From Methanomicrobiales archaeon HGW-Methanomicrobiales-3 (lineage in GTDB: Archaea > Halobacteriota > Methanomicrobia > Methanomicrobiales > Methanospirillaceae): 64,000 nucleotides of DNA. The stretch covers positions 1-64,000 of the forward strand of contig PGYK01000012.1 of assembly GCA_002839605.1 (NCBI GenBank). Direction: 5' to 3'. Both the position numbers and the translations under genes were made by a program. The notes under the pieces are model-generated. The model was not told the origin of the DNA and made no database searches. It saw only the letters and a program-made list of their open reading frames with translations. Positions 8,243 through 16,858 of this stretch are shown here, piece by piece; position 1 is the first letter of the stretch; the number at the start of each line of letters is the position of its first letter.

Positions 8243-9361
8243 ATGGAGCTTGTTGAGATAACGGAGGGTAAAACCACCGTCCTGATACCGGTGCAGGATG
8301 ACACCACCCAGTTCCCGCCGGGCTCCGCCCCGATCTTCTTTAACCGTCGCATGGAACTGAACCGGGATGTGACCATCCTCCTTCTCTCAATACTCCAGCC
8401 ATCGGATTACCTGGATGCCATGGGAGCCACCGGTATCCGCGGCATCCGGGTGGCTACCGAATGCGGGATACCGGTCACGATCAGCGACCGGGAACCCTCC
8501 GCTATTAACCTGATCCGGAAGAATACCGAACGTTCCGGATTGGCGATTAAGGTTATTGAGAGGGATGCCAATGCCCTCCTCTCCGAACAGTCGTTTGATG
8601 CGGTTGATCTCGACCCGTTCGGCACCCCAGCGTGGGTGATCGATGCCGCGATCCGGGGCACCCGCCGGTTCCTCTTCGTGACCGCGACCGATACTGCTCC
8701 GTTGTGCGGGGCGCACCTCAAGGCAGGAATACGGAGGTATGGTGCGGAACCGATGAACACGGAGTACCACAGCGAGGTTGGCCTGCGCATCCTGCTCGGG
8801 TTCGTGGTCCGGGAGACCGTGAAGTACGACCGCGGGATCGAGCCGGTCTTCTGCTATGCCCGGGAACACTTCACCCGTCTCCATCTCCGGATCCTGCGGG
8901 GCGCAAAAGCTGCCGACGAGACGCTTTCGCATATCGGGTTCATCCACCAGTGCAAAAAGTGCCCGTACCGGGAGGAACAGGCCGGGCTCCACACGGTCTC
9001 GATCACCTGCCCGCTCTGCGGTGAGCCGCTGCACCCGATTGGCCCGCTCTGGCTGGGTAGTATCCAGAGGGACGGAATTACTAAAGAACTCAAAACGCTC
9101 GCGGATACTCACGAGCCCGGCTCAAAAAAGGATTTACTGAAACTGCTGGATGCCTGCGAGGAGGAACTTCCCACCTCGTCGTTTTACGATTACCATGTGC
9201 TGGCAAAACGGCTGGGATGCTCGCCGCCCGCCATCTCAGTAGTACTGGAACGGATCCGGGCCGGCGGGTATGCGGTAAGCCGGACCCATTTCTCCGGCTA
9301 TGGCATCAAGACCGATGCCCCGCTCGAAATCGTCTTTGACGCGATCAGCGCTCAGCAATGA
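8243..9361 (+). CDS. trm1: tRNA (guanine-26 N2) dimethyltransferase
   Basis: SAM-dependent enzyme of 372 residues that dimethylates G26 of tRNAs. Seen: N-terminal Trm1 signature (FFNRRMELNRDVT), the SAM-binding DAMGATGIRGIRVA near residue 55, DLDPFGTP (about residue 117) as the catalytic motif of the family, and a C-terminal Cys4 zinc pattern CKKCPYR...CPLCG (about residues 236-261). Length is normal for archaeal Trm1. It sits 60 bp from a tRNA gene and overlaps the convergent GTPase gene by 17 bp. Confidence 0.95.
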   Translation: MELVEITEGKTTVLIPVQDDTTQFPPGSAPIFFNRRMELNRDVTILLLSILQPSDYLDAMGATGIRGIRVATECGIPVTISDREPSAINLIRKNTERSGLAIKVIERDANALLSEQSFDAVDLDPFGTPAWVIDAAIRGTRRFLFVTATDTAPLCGAHLKAGIRRYGAEPMNTEYHSEVGLRILLGFVVRETVKYDRGIEPVFCYAREHFTRLHLRILRGAKAADETLSHIGFIHQCKKCPYREEQAGLHTVSITCPLCGEPLHPIGPLWLGSIQRDGITKELKTLADTHEPGSKKDLLKLLDACEEELPTSSFYDYHVLAKRLGCSPPAISVVLERIRAGGYAVSRTHFSGYGIKTDAPLEIVFDAISAQQ

Positions 9362-10457
9362 TGGTTAAGAGATCCGAGTCGGCGAGGTTATGGGTCAGGC
9401 CAACCCTCTGGCCCGGGTGCTTGACGGACTTGCCCCAGATCCGGGCATACCGGAATTTCTGTGCAAAGTCCCGGTGGAGCTTGTTACAGACATCCTCGAC
9501 CGTGCTGCCGGTTCTGATGATGAGCGGTTCATCGAGATCTGCCTCGCCACCATGAGGTTTGAGGTACACCCGCATGAACCCGAGGCAGTCATAGATCGCA
9601 TCCTTTGTCTCTTCAAGGTGATACCCGGCAGCAGCCGAGATCATCAGGGGCGGGCTGCCGAACCGTTCGGCAATGTCATGCTCGATCTCAAGGAAACGTT
9701 CCTTGTCCACGAGATCGACCTTGTTGACCGCAATGAACGCCGGGATGTAGACGCGGTTGCCCTGGATGGCGTCGATGAGGTCGTCCTGCGTTGCGTTCCC
9801 GCGGATCAGGATGTCGGCGTTCATCATCTTGCTCTCGGCAAGGATCGACCGGACTTCCTCGATATCAAGATCGAGCGTCCCCACCGCGTTGAGCCGGACG
9901 CCGCCATGGGAGCTCTTCTTGATGGTGATGTCGGGTTTCGGGACATTGATCCGTATCCCGGCATCGTAGAGTTCCTTGATGAGCACATCGAAGTGCCGCT
10001 CGTTGAAGACGTCCACGAGAATAATGACAATATCTGCCCCGCGGACCACCGCGATGACTTCCTTGCCACGCCCTTTTCCCATCGCAGCGCCTGCGATGAG
10101 ACCGGGGATATCGAGCAGCTGGATCTTTGCCCCCTTGTGTTCAAGGGCACCGGGAACGACCGTTAAGGTGGTGAACGCATACGCCCCGACAGCACTTTCC
10201 GTACCGGTGAGCTTGTTCAAGAGCGTGCTTTTACCCGTTGAGGGGAACCCCACAAGAACCGCGGTGGCGTCCCCGGACTTCTTGACCGAGTATCCTTCGC
10301 CCCCGCCACCGGCTTTCATGGCACGGTTGACCGCATCGTCCTTGAGGCGTGCGATCTTTGCCTTGACCCGCCCGATATGCTTCGAGGTAGCCTTGTTGTA
10401 CGGAGTCTTGACTAATTCGTCCTCAAGCTCCTTGATCTGTTCCTCAAGACTACTCAT
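9345..10457 (-). CDS. DRG-family GTPase with TGS domain
   Basis: 370-residue archaeal homologue of eukaryotic DRG1/DRG2, Obg-superfamily GTPases linked to ribosomes. G1 is GFPSTGKSTLLNKLTG (about residue 69), G3 is DIPGLIAGAAMGKGRG (about residue 115), G4 is NKVD (about residue 246), and residues 300-370 form the TGS domain (HGGEADLDEPLIIRTGSTVE region). The N-terminal helix-rich part (residues 1-50) is also typical. Single gene; its 3' end overlaps trm1. The 280 bp before its start hold only the tRNA-Glu promoter. Confidence 0.95.
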   Translation of the reverse strand: MSSLEEQIKELEDELVKTPYNKATSKHIGRVKAKIARLKDDAVNRAMKAGGGGEGYSVKKSGDATAVLVGFPSTGKSTLLNKLTGTESAVGAYAFTTLTVVPGALEHKGAKIQLLDIPGLIAGAAMGKGRGKEVIAVVRGADIVIILVDVFNERHFDVLIKELYDAGIRINVPKPDITIKKSSHGGVRLNAVGTLDLDIEEVRSILAESKMMNADILIRGNATQDDLIDAIQGNRVYIPAFIAVNKVDLVDKERFLEIEHDIAERFGSPPLMISAAAGYHLEETKDAIYDCLGFMRVYLKPHGGEADLDEPLIIRTGSTVEDVCNKLHRDFAQKFRYARIWGKSVKHPGQRVGLTHNLADSDLLTIIAER

Positions 10458-10737
10458 TCCTATATTAATCCCCCCACGTCCGAGATATAGTTGTTCATCA
10501 CCGGAAAAACCGGGGGGGATATTTCACAAAGCCGGAACAAGTCCCGCCGGCCCTGCGAGGGGAAGTTGCCGGATATTTTTCTCGTAATACGGCAGAAGCA
10601 GTTTTGGTTCCCGTATCGCAGATTATTCCGGACCGGTCATTCCCCTCACCGGAAATTGGCCGGTTTTTTCCCGGGTTACGAAGAGCAGTTGTAAAAAACT
10701 ATAAGTAAAAATATCGCCCATTTAAGTGAGCAACTCT
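10458..10737. promoter_or_regulatory. Intergenic region with tRNA-Glu promoter
   Basis: No gene is convincing in this gap between the divergent DRG and tRNA-Glu genes. AT-rich sequence at 10692-10714 (ACTATAAGTAAAAATAT) places a TATA-like element 24-38 bp before the tRNA start, the expected spacing. The stretch 10490-10690 has several CCGG-rich pieces but no element I recognise. Confidence 0.5.
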
Positions 10738-10812
10738 GCTGCTATAGTGTAGTCCGGCCAATCATGCGAGCCTCTCACGCTCGCGACTGGGGTTCGAATC
10801 CCCATAGCAGCA
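10738..10812 (+). tRNA. tRNA-Glu (anticodon CTC)
   Basis: A 75-nt cloverleaf. Acceptor GCTGCTA (10738-10744) pairs with TAGCAGC (10805-10811), discriminator A. The anticodon stem CGAGC/GCTCG holds loop CTCTCAC, anticodon CTC, reading GAG. The T arm is CTGGGGTTCGAATCCCCAT. CCA is not encoded. Confidence 0.95.
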
Positions 10813-10829
10813 CTCCGTTTTGTGATTGT

Positions 10830-11018
10830 TCACATCGCACGGAACCGTTTCACCACGATATCCATGCCCTTCTTCTTGATCTCGATCTTGATCTTGGTAT
10901 CTTTGTACCTGATTTCATGAACCCCTGTCTTCCCGGATGCCACAAGACGTTCCAGTGCGAGCAGATCAGCCCGGTGCATCCTCTTGAAATCGTCACCTTC
11001 ATAGATCACTTTTACCAT
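10830..11018 (-). CDS. Small conserved-type hypothetical protein
   Basis: A 62-residue protein, rich in Lys, Arg and Ile, beginning MVKVIYEGDDFKRMHRAD. I do not recognise its family. Beta-strand-like segments at each end (VKVIYEG; IRYKDTKIKIEIKKKGMDI) and a helix in the middle suggest a small compact alpha/beta fold. The start at 11018 is chosen because GGAGGAGA precedes it directly; an in-frame ATG at 11051 would swallow that site. Convergent with tRNA-Glu, 17 bp away. Confidence 0.65.
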   Translation of the reverse strand: MVKVIYEGDDFKRMHRADLLALERLVASGKTGVHEIRYKDTKIKIEIKKKGMDIVVKRFRAM

Positions 11019-11192
11019 TGCTCTCCTCCACCTGAATGATACATGGGACAATTAACCAGAGCACTTATCAATTTTGTGCGTTGCGTGTTTAGACCACCCT
11101 GTACAACGATTACACCGATTCCAGCGTAATTTCGTCGTTTTTCGACCAAAGGGTTAAATAACGTATCCCGGCATATCCGTATATGAAGAGTT

Positions 11193-11564
11193 ATGGGCAG
11201 AGAGAAGATCAAAGTCCCGGTAAAAGTCTATGATGAGTTACTCGCTCTCAAGCGCGAGATCCACTCAACGCTCGATCTTGCTGACACCATCAGGAAGGCA
11301 GAAGATCGTGGTTACATGAAAGCTGCCACCTGGATCCGGCAGAACGAGAATGCCTACAAGGTCGGGTTTACCTGGGGTTTCGAGGCGGACACCCATGAAC
11401 CACAGGGAACCCTGCGGGACATTCCCGCTCCCGAAGCTCCCATGAAGAAACGAACCATCTCCCGCCCGATCGACACCATGGAGCCCCGCAGCAGCAAGAA
11501 ATCCTCCGGTTCGGGAAAATCACCAGGCATCATTGCCCGCATTAAAAACTGGTTTGGGAAATAA
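11193..11564 (+). CDS. Hypothetical protein, coiled N-terminus and basic tail
   Basis: 123 residues, family not recognised. Residues 1-55 are predicted helical (VPVKVYDELLALKREIHSTL, then AEDRGYMKAATWI); the middle is Pro-rich; the C-terminus is basic and Ser/Lys-rich, ending in an amphipathic stretch IIARIKNWFGK that could touch a membrane. Start ATG 11193 follows a TATA-like ATATCCGTATATG region at short distance. A T-tract at 11578-11584 follows. It is codirectional with the small genes downstream. Confidence 0.7.
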   Translation: MGREKIKVPVKVYDELLALKREIHSTLDLADTIRKAEDRGYMKAATWIRQNENAYKVGFTWGFEADTHEPQGTLRDIPAPEAPMKKRTISRPIDTMEPRSSKKSSGSGKSPGIIARIKNWFGK

Positions 11565-11577
11565 TTCACCCCCATCA

Positions 11578-11596
11578 TTTTTTTCTATCTTTTCAG
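11578..11596 (+). terminator. T-tract terminator
   Basis: Seven T residues at 11578-11584 followed by CTATCTTTT directly downstream of the 11193-11564 gene, the form of an archaeal T-tract terminator. Confidence 0.4.
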
Positions 11597-11650
11597 GGTA
11601 TTCCACTCACCCGGCGAAAAGGATATTTTGTTTGGCGCTGACCATCCCCT

Positions 11651-11797
11651 ATGCCCACCTGTGAAGACTGTTTGTCATATGTGCCCCGGACAAAAGATTC
11701 CGGCGACTGCAGGATCAACGGCCCCGTCCCGGCGGACCGGGACAGTGACCGGTGCCCGTCCCGCACGTTTATTGGAAAAGCCGGCCAAATGAAGTGA
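11651..11797 (+). CDS. Small four-cysteine protein (48 aa)
   Basis: A 48-residue frame starting MPTCEDCLSYVPRTKDSGDC with cysteines at 4, 7, 20 and 35. The spacing CxxC-x12-C-x14-C followed by a Pro/Ser/Arg/Phe run resembles small iron-sulfur or zinc proteins such as the small subunits of the benzylsuccinate synthase type, but I do not assign it to a family. It lies in a 250-bp gap on the same strand as its neighbours and stops 16 bp before the next gene; the ribosome binding site is weak. Real gene probable, function unknown. Confidence 0.6.
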   Translation: MPTCEDCLSYVPRTKDSGDCRINGPVPADRDSDRCPSRTFIGKAGQMK

Positions 11798-11813
11798 AAG
11801 GACGTTGTAACTT

Positions 11814-12164
11814 ATGCCCCGTGAACTTGACGACAGAGATATCGCCATCTTAAAGAAACTGGCCCCGGAATGTGCGGAGATGACCTGCTCGGGATCGGGC
11901 CATATGTTCCACTCCATCCTGCCCCCGGTCTCCAACCATTTCTCCGAGGACGGCGCGGATTTTCTCCGGCGCATCAGTATTCTTAGTAACGAGGAACTTG
12001 CCTACCTGTGCGAGGTTATCGACAAAGGGACCGAGAGTATGGGCTGCCTGCCGGTCGAAGACGTTGAGGCTTTTGTTGCTCTTGTGCATGACCGGGTCTC
12101 ACCGGAAGCAGCACAGAAGGTAATCCGGGCCCATGAATCCGGGTACGAGTGCGAACAGCAATGA
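11814..12164 (+). CDS. Hypothetical protein (116 aa)
   Basis: Acidic, mostly helical protein beginning MPRELDDRDIAILKKLAPEC. It has five cysteines (residues 20, 25, 67, 78, 113) and HMFHSILPP, without a motif I recognise. Hydrophobic helices at 50-70 and 85-105 look like a small helical bundle. It follows the small Cys protein by 16 bp and precedes the HEAT gene by 16 bp, so the three probably share a transcript. AAAGGA upstream is a plausible ribosome binding site. Confidence 0.7.
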   Translation: MPRELDDRDIAILKKLAPECAEMTCSGSGHMFHSILPPVSNHFSEDGADFLRRISILSNEELAYLCEVIDKGTESMGCLPVEDVEAFVALVHDRVSPEAAQKVIRAHESGYECEQQ

Positions 12165-12180
12165 TCCTGCCTGATACCCG

Positions 12181-12663
12181 ATGACAGCATTTTCCGTCCT
12201 TGAGATACAACTGCGGGACGGTACAGTACAGAAACGCAGGGAAGCTGCACGCGATCTTGGCAGATCCAAAAAAAGCGCGGCAATACCCATTCTTTGTGCT
12301 GCCCTGACTGACCCGCACCCCAAAGTGAGGGCAGAAATCACCGGAGCACTCGGAATTCTTGATGATTCATCTGCGTTACCATGCCTCCTTATAGCACTCA
12401 GTGATAATGAGCCCGAAGTCCGTCTTGCTGCCATAGCGGCACTCGGAAGGATCGGCGAACCGGATGCCGGGGATGCTCTGGTATCCTGCCTGAAGGACAA
12501 CGCGATGGTTGTCAGGATCGGGGCTTGCAATGTATTGGGAAAAATGAGGTGGAAGCGGGCCGGACCTGCCATCGAATCTCTCCTTGACGATCCCTTCTCA
12601 GAAGTACGGGATGCGGCGGAGGGGGCGCTAAACCGGATCCGCAAAAAACATTTCACTGATTGA
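12181..12663 (+). CDS. HEAT-repeat protein
   Basis: 160 residues composed of about four HEAT/PBS-lyase-type repeats of 31 residues, visible as periodic segments: DPHPKVRAEITGALGILDD, DNEPEVRLAAIAALGRIGE, DNAMVVRIGACNVLGKMR and DDPFSEVRDAAEGALNRI. Such alpha-solenoids bind other proteins; the partner is not evident. Likely co-transcribed with the two upstream small genes. Confidence 0.85.
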   Translation: MTAFSVLEIQLRDGTVQKRREAARDLGRSKKSAAIPILCAALTDPHPKVRAEITGALGILDDSSALPCLLIALSDNEPEVRLAAIAALGRIGEPDAGDALVSCLKDNAMVVRIGACNVLGKMRWKRAGPAIESLLDDPFSEVRDAAEGALNRIRKKHFTD

Positions 12664-12784
12664 CGTTTGCAGATCCGGAATACCGGTAGTATTCCCACAC
12701 ATCAAGCGGCCCCATACAACACGTTCTCTATTGAGCGTTCTTTTATTCCCCCGCACCCAATTCTGATACGTGAGGTGATCTGTC

Positions 12785-13693
12785 ATGCCCCCGGTTATCA
12801 TTGCAGAAGAACTCAAAAAGACCTACGGCACAACCAGTGCTGTCGATGGCATTCATTTCACCGTACATAAAGGGGAGATCTTCGGCTTCCTCGGGCCAAA
12901 CGGTGCCGGGAAGACCACGACCATGAAGCTCCTCACCTGCGTCTCCCCCCGTACTTCAGGCACCCTGCAGGTCCTTGGCATGGACCCGGATACTGAACCG
13001 GCGGCAATCAAGGCCCGGCTCGGGATCGTCCCGCAGGAGACGAACCTGGACCCGGACTTCACCTGCCATGCGAATCTTGTCACCTATGCAGGCTATTTTG
13101 ATATCCCGCGCGATCAGGCAGCAAAAAAGGCGGACGAACTCTTGGAATTTGTCCAGCTCCAGGACAAGCGGGATGTTGCCATCGACAAGCTCTCCGGGGG
13201 GATGAAGCGCCGCCTGATCCTTGCCCGGGCGCTGGTCAATTCCCCAGACCTCCTGATCCTTGACGAACCCACCATCGGGCTCGACCCGCAGGCACGCCAC
13301 CTGATCTGGGAGCGGCTGAAACTTTTACAGGCACAGGGCAACACCGTTGTCCTGACCACCCATTACCTTGACGAGGCTGCCCGGCTCTGCGACCGGCTCG
13401 TCATCATGGACAATGGCCGGATCCTTGTTCTGGGATCCCCGGCAGATCTCGTGAAAGAGCATGTCGGGGACGAGATTGTCGAAGTGGAGCACAGCATCGA
13501 GATCGTAACCTGCCTCGAAAAGACCGGGATCCGGTTTGAGATATTCGGGGATACCGTCCAGATTGTCACCACCTCTGCACGGGACGTTGCCCGCACCCTG
13601 TTCGAGCACTGCCAGCCAAAAAAGATGATCACGCGGCCGGCAACGCTTGAAGATGTATTCTTAAAACTGGCCGGAAGGACCTTAAAGGAATGA
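12785..13693 (+). CDS. ABC transporter ATP-binding protein (exporter type)
   Basis: 302-residue ATPase of the DrrA/CcmA-like group that powers an ABC-2 exporter. Walker A GPNGAGKTTTMKLL (about residue 38), Q-loop near residue 83, signature LSGGMKRR (about residue 138), Walker B LLILDEPTIGLD (about residue 158) and switch His in TTHYLDEA are all present. The C-terminal 80 residues form the accessory domain of this subgroup. GAGGTGATC just before ATG 12785 is a strong ribosome binding site. The stop overlaps the permease start (ATGA). Substrate unknown. Confidence 0.93.
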   Translation: MPPVIIAEELKKTYGTTSAVDGIHFTVHKGEIFGFLGPNGAGKTTTMKLLTCVSPRTSGTLQVLGMDPDTEPAAIKARLGIVPQETNLDPDFTCHANLVTYAGYFDIPRDQAAKKADELLEFVQLQDKRDVAIDKLSGGMKRRLILARALVNSPDLLILDEPTIGLDPQARHLIWERLKLLQAQGNTVVLTTHYLDEAARLCDRLVIMDNGRILVLGSPADLVKEHVGDEIVEVEHSIEIVTCLEKTGIRFEIFGDTVQIVTTSARDVARTLFEHCQPKKMITRPATLEDVFLKLAGRTLKE

Positions 13694-14481
13694 CCCTGAT
13701 GACGCTCTTTGCAATCCCACGGGTTTCGTACCGGGCATGGAAGGTCTGGTACCGCAATCTTTTCGTCTTTATCAGGACCTGGAAGGTCAACTTCTTTCCC
13801 CCGTTCATCGAGGCGTTCCTCTACCTCTCCGCCATCGGTCTTGGCATCGGCACCTATGTCGGTTCCATTGACGGCATCCCGTACGTGAACTTCATTGCGC
13901 CGGCGATCCTTGCCATCTCGGTCATGAACTCGGCCTTCTTCGAATGCACGTACGGCTCCTATGTCCGGATGTATTACCAGAAGAGTTTCGACGCCATGAT
14001 CGCAACCCCGCTCTCCATCGAGGACGTGATTGCCGGTGAACTTCTCTGGGGCGCCACCCGGAGCGTGATGTACGTTGCCATCATGCTTCCGGTCCTTGCC
14101 GCGTTCGGCGTCATCTCGCTTCCGGCTTCCCTGCTCGCCATCCCGCTGGCGTTCATCGGCGGGCTGATGTTTGCCGCAATCGGCATGTGCTTTACCGGCA
14201 TCACGCCGGGCCTTGAGACCCTGAATTACCCGGCATACCTGTTCATCACCCCCATGACCCTCTTCTCGGGAACATTCTTCCCGCTCGCACTCCTGCCGGC
14301 AGTCTTTGGGTATATTGCCGTACTCTTCTTCCCGCTCACGCACCTGGTTGCAGCCATGCGGATGTGCACGATTCCTGACTTCTCCCCTGCAATCCTTGTG
14401 CACCTCTCATGGATGGTTGCGGTAACCGGGGTGCTCTGTATCGTGTCGATCAACCTGATGAAACGCCGGTTGATCGTGTAG
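13690..14481 (+). CDS. ABC-2 type permease
   Basis: 263-residue membrane partner of the preceding ATPase, NodJ/DrrB-like, with about six hydrophobic segments and the ABC-2 signature region LFSGTFFPLALLP (about residue 195) between the last helices. The start ATG 13690 overlaps the ATPase stop by four bases, so translation is coupled. The pair exports an unknown compound, perhaps a lipid, polysaccharide or drug. Confidence 0.9.
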   Translation: MTLMTLFAIPRVSYRAWKVWYRNLFVFIRTWKVNFFPPFIEAFLYLSAIGLGIGTYVGSIDGIPYVNFIAPAILAISVMNSAFFECTYGSYVRMYYQKSFDAMIATPLSIEDVIAGELLWGATRSVMYVAIMLPVLAAFGVISLPASLLAIPLAFIGGLMFAAIGMCFTGITPGLETLNYPAYLFITPMTLFSGTFFPLALLPAVFGYIAVLFFPLTHLVAAMRMCTIPDFSPAILVHLSWMVAVTGVLCIVSINLMKRRLIV

Positions 14482-14582
14482 GCAGACCGTATGGGGCAAC
14501 GGGCCGGGTTACCCGCCGGGTGGACCATGGATGAGGAAGATATTATGCGATCTGCTGCGAAGAGTAGAACAGGACAATACCC

Positions 14583-14750
14583 ATGGCCCGGATCGCGCTC
14601 CTGTATTACCTCTTCTTATTCTCAACAGCCGGGCTGATGCTCTCTTTAGTGCTCCTCGCAGATATGGCATGGCTCATGCCCGCCCTGATGATCGTCGGGA
14701 TCATCCTGCTGACCAACACCATCGTGTTTGTGATGAAGCTGCACATGTGA
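14583..14750 (+). CDS. Small two-helix membrane protein (55 aa)
   Basis: A 55-residue frame starting MARIALLYYLFLFSTAGL with two strongly hydrophobic segments (about residues 5-27 and 31-52) and ending MKLHM. It lies 100 bp downstream of the ABC permease on the same strand and could be an accessory membrane subunit or simply a small membrane protein. Acidic and basic residues are few. Low-complexity chance hydrophobicity cannot be ruled out, but the codon use matches its neighbours. Confidence 0.55.
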   Translation: MARIALLYYLFLFSTAGLMLSLVLLADMAWLMPALMIVGIILLTNTIVFVMKLHM

Positions 14751-14771
14751 TGCAGGGCAGTTCCATTCGGT

Positions 14772-15326
14772 TCAGACGGCACGGGTTATCCGGAGGATAT
14801 ACAGCATTTCGTCTTCAACCACCTCATCAAGCATAATTCCTGCCGCAAAGCCGTAACGGGAGATGAGTCTCATTACCGGATCGAGTCCCGTAAGCGAGGA
14901 GATCAAAAGAAGGATCCTCCCTTCCGGCGCCAGCAGGGGTCCGGCACCGGCCAGAAACCGTTCAATCACCACTCTTCCACTGGTTCCTCCGTCAAGGGCA
15001 TATTCGAGCCAGTCATCGATCCGCTCTTCGGGCTCTGTCGGGAGGTACGGCGGGTTGAAGAGGATCAGGTCAAAGGTGCCCTGGATGCCGCAGAAGAGAT
15101 CGGTCCGTACCACGGAGACCCCTTTCTGCCGTGCACAGGCAACCGCGTGGGGGTTGATATCCGTTGCAATAATTTCGTGGGCAGGAGGAAGCCCGGCAGC
15201 AACCGTTCCCGAACCCGTTCCGATCTCCAGCACCCGGTCACCGGCCCGGACTTCTGCCTGTGCAGCCTTCAGCAGCAGGAACGTATCCGCTTCCGGCTGG
15301 TATACCTGGGCGGGATCGAAGAGCAT
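14772..15326 (-). CDS. HemK2/Mtq2-like N5-glutamine methyltransferase
   Basis: 184-residue SAM methyltransferase of the archaeal HemK2/Mtq2 family, which in eukaryotes methylates the GGQ glutamine of release factor eRF1. Seen: VYQPEADTFLLLKAA at the N-terminus, SAM-binding VLEIGTGSGTVAAGL (about residue 33) and the catalytic NPPY in LILFNPPYLPTEPEE. I start it at 15326 (MLFDPAQVYQPEA), matching family N-termini; ATG 15377 upstream would add 17 residues. In many euryarchaea this gene directly follows ksgA; here DUF1848 and thiC separate them. Confidence 0.86.
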   Translation of the reverse strand: MLFDPAQVYQPEADTFLLLKAAQAEVRAGDRVLEIGTGSGTVAAGLPPAHEIIATDINPHAVACARQKGVSVVRTDLFCGIQGTFDLILFNPPYLPTEPEERIDDWLEYALDGGTSGRVVIERFLAGAGPLLAPEGRILLLISSLTGLDPVMRLISRYGFAAGIMLDEVVEDEMLYILRITRAV

Positions 15327-15615
15327 TGCCGGAGAAATATGCCGGGGCGGATGAAAAAGGAATGGGCTGGCATTCATCCGTCCGAATGACAATCATGCCC
15401 GGCAGGGATCTGGTAAATGCCATATACTCACCGGTAGTTTATTTCAGGAATTTTCCTGATTCCGGACTCAATTGCGGGCATTCATCGCTGGACGCGGGAG
15501 AACGCAAGCAGCAGGGAGGGGAAAATACGGTTGTACCGGTTGTCTGGTGCATGAGAGAATCATATGGTCCCGGCGCAAAGATAGTACAGGAGAAGATTCA
15601 TACCGGGAGACAGGC

Positions 15616-16842
15616 ATGGATACGCTGGTTGACAAGGCAAAGAACGGGACGATAACCGCTCCCATGAAGGCAGTGGCACAGGCCGAGGGCAGGGACGCAG
15701 AAGTCCTCTGCCGGCAGATAGCGGAGGGGAGCGTTGTCATCATGCAGCGCAAAAAGCGCTCGCTTGGAATCGGAAAAGGCTTGTCCACCAAGATCAATGT
15801 CAATCTCGGGACCTCCACGGGAAAGGTCAGCATCGAAGACGAGATCCAAAAAGCTCGGATTGCCGAGGAGTTCGGGGCCGACACCATCAGCGATCTCTCG
15901 ATGGGCGGGGATATAACCGCAATACGGAAGGAGATCTTCTCCTGCACTACCCTCCCCATAACCACGGTTCCCGTGTACCAGGCGGTCGTCGAGCATGGCC
16001 TCAAGGAGATGACTGCCGACGACATCCTGAGGACTTTAAAGATGCAGGCTGACGAGGGAGTAAGCTCGGTTGTCGTGCATTGCGCAAGCAGGAAGATGCT
16101 CTCGGCATTCAAAAAGAAGAAGCGGGTCCTCGGCATGGTCTCCAAGGGCGGATCGATCACCAGTGCATTCATGCTCCTCAACCAGTGCGAGAACCCGTAC
16201 GTCGAACATTTCGATGACATCCTCTCAATCTGCAGGAAACACGATATCGTCCTCTCGCTGGGGAACACGGCCCGGAGCGGGTGTATCCACGATCTCCGCG
16301 ATCCGTTCCAGCTCGCAGAGATCCGGCAGAATGTTGCGCTTGCCCACCACGCACGGGAATCCGGTGTCCAGGTCATCATCGAAGGTGCCGGCGGGCATAT
16401 CCGCAGCGACCGGATCCCGGGATATATCCGGTATTACAAGAAGCAGTCACCGTTCCCGCTCTTTGTTGCCGGCCCCCTGCCCACGGATATCGGCATCGGG
16501 TACGACCACATCGCCGGTGCCTGCGGGGGAAGTGCGGCCAGTGCGGCCGGAGCTGACTACCTCTGCTACATCACGCCGGCCGAGCACCTTGGCCTCCCCA
16601 CCCCTGATGCAGTGAAGGAGGGGCTCATCGCGTTCCGCATAGCGGCACATATCGGGGATACCGTAAAATACGGGCGGGATGCACCGGACCGTAAAGTGGC
16701 GATGCTCCGTGCGGATCTCGACCGCGAGGGGCAGATCCGGTGTGCGATGGATCCAGCCCGGGCCCGGGAACTCTCTGATGGGGAAGAGGAATGCACCATG
16801 TGCGGGAAGTTCTGCGCGATTAAGATTATGCGGGAGTTGTAA
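15616..16842 (+). CDS. thiC: Phosphomethylpyrimidine synthase (ThiC)
   Basis: 408-residue radical-SAM enzyme that rearranges aminoimidazole ribotide to the thiamine pyrimidine HMP-P. Family motifs are plain: LSTKINVNLGTS, DLSMGGDI, VPVYQAVVEHG, ISxxSKGGSI-like MVSKGGSITSAFML, EGAGGHI and GPLPTDIGIGYDHI. The C-terminal cluster motif is CTMCGKFC, spacing Cx2Cx3C, one residue shorter than the bacterial Cx2Cx4C. The start is ATG 15616, with GGGAG before it. I saw no TPP riboswitch in the 220 bp upstream. Convergent with DUF1848, 16 bp apart. Confidence 0.93.
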   Translation: MDTLVDKAKNGTITAPMKAVAQAEGRDAEVLCRQIAEGSVVIMQRKKRSLGIGKGLSTKINVNLGTSTGKVSIEDEIQKARIAEEFGADTISDLSMGGDITAIRKEIFSCTTLPITTVPVYQAVVEHGLKEMTADDILRTLKMQADEGVSSVVVHCASRKMLSAFKKKKRVLGMVSKGGSITSAFMLLNQCENPYVEHFDDILSICRKHDIVLSLGNTARSGCIHDLRDPFQLAEIRQNVALAHHARESGVQVIIEGAGGHIRSDRIPGYIRYYKKQSPFPLFVAGPLPTDIGIGYDHIAGACGGSAASAAGADYLCYITPAEHLGLPTPDAVKEGLIAFRIAAHIGDTVKYGRDAPDRKVAMLRADLDREGQIRCAMDPARARELSDGEEECTMCGKFCAIKIMREL

Positions 16843-16858
16843 GAGGCATGCGGCCCCC

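Noticed and set aside
13363-14403. 346-residue minus-strand frame across the ABC genes
   Set aside because: Antisense to the ATPase and permease; composition is charged and without motifs.
15393-15615. TPP riboswitch before thiC
   Set aside because: The conserved CTGAGA and ACCTG cores were not seen.
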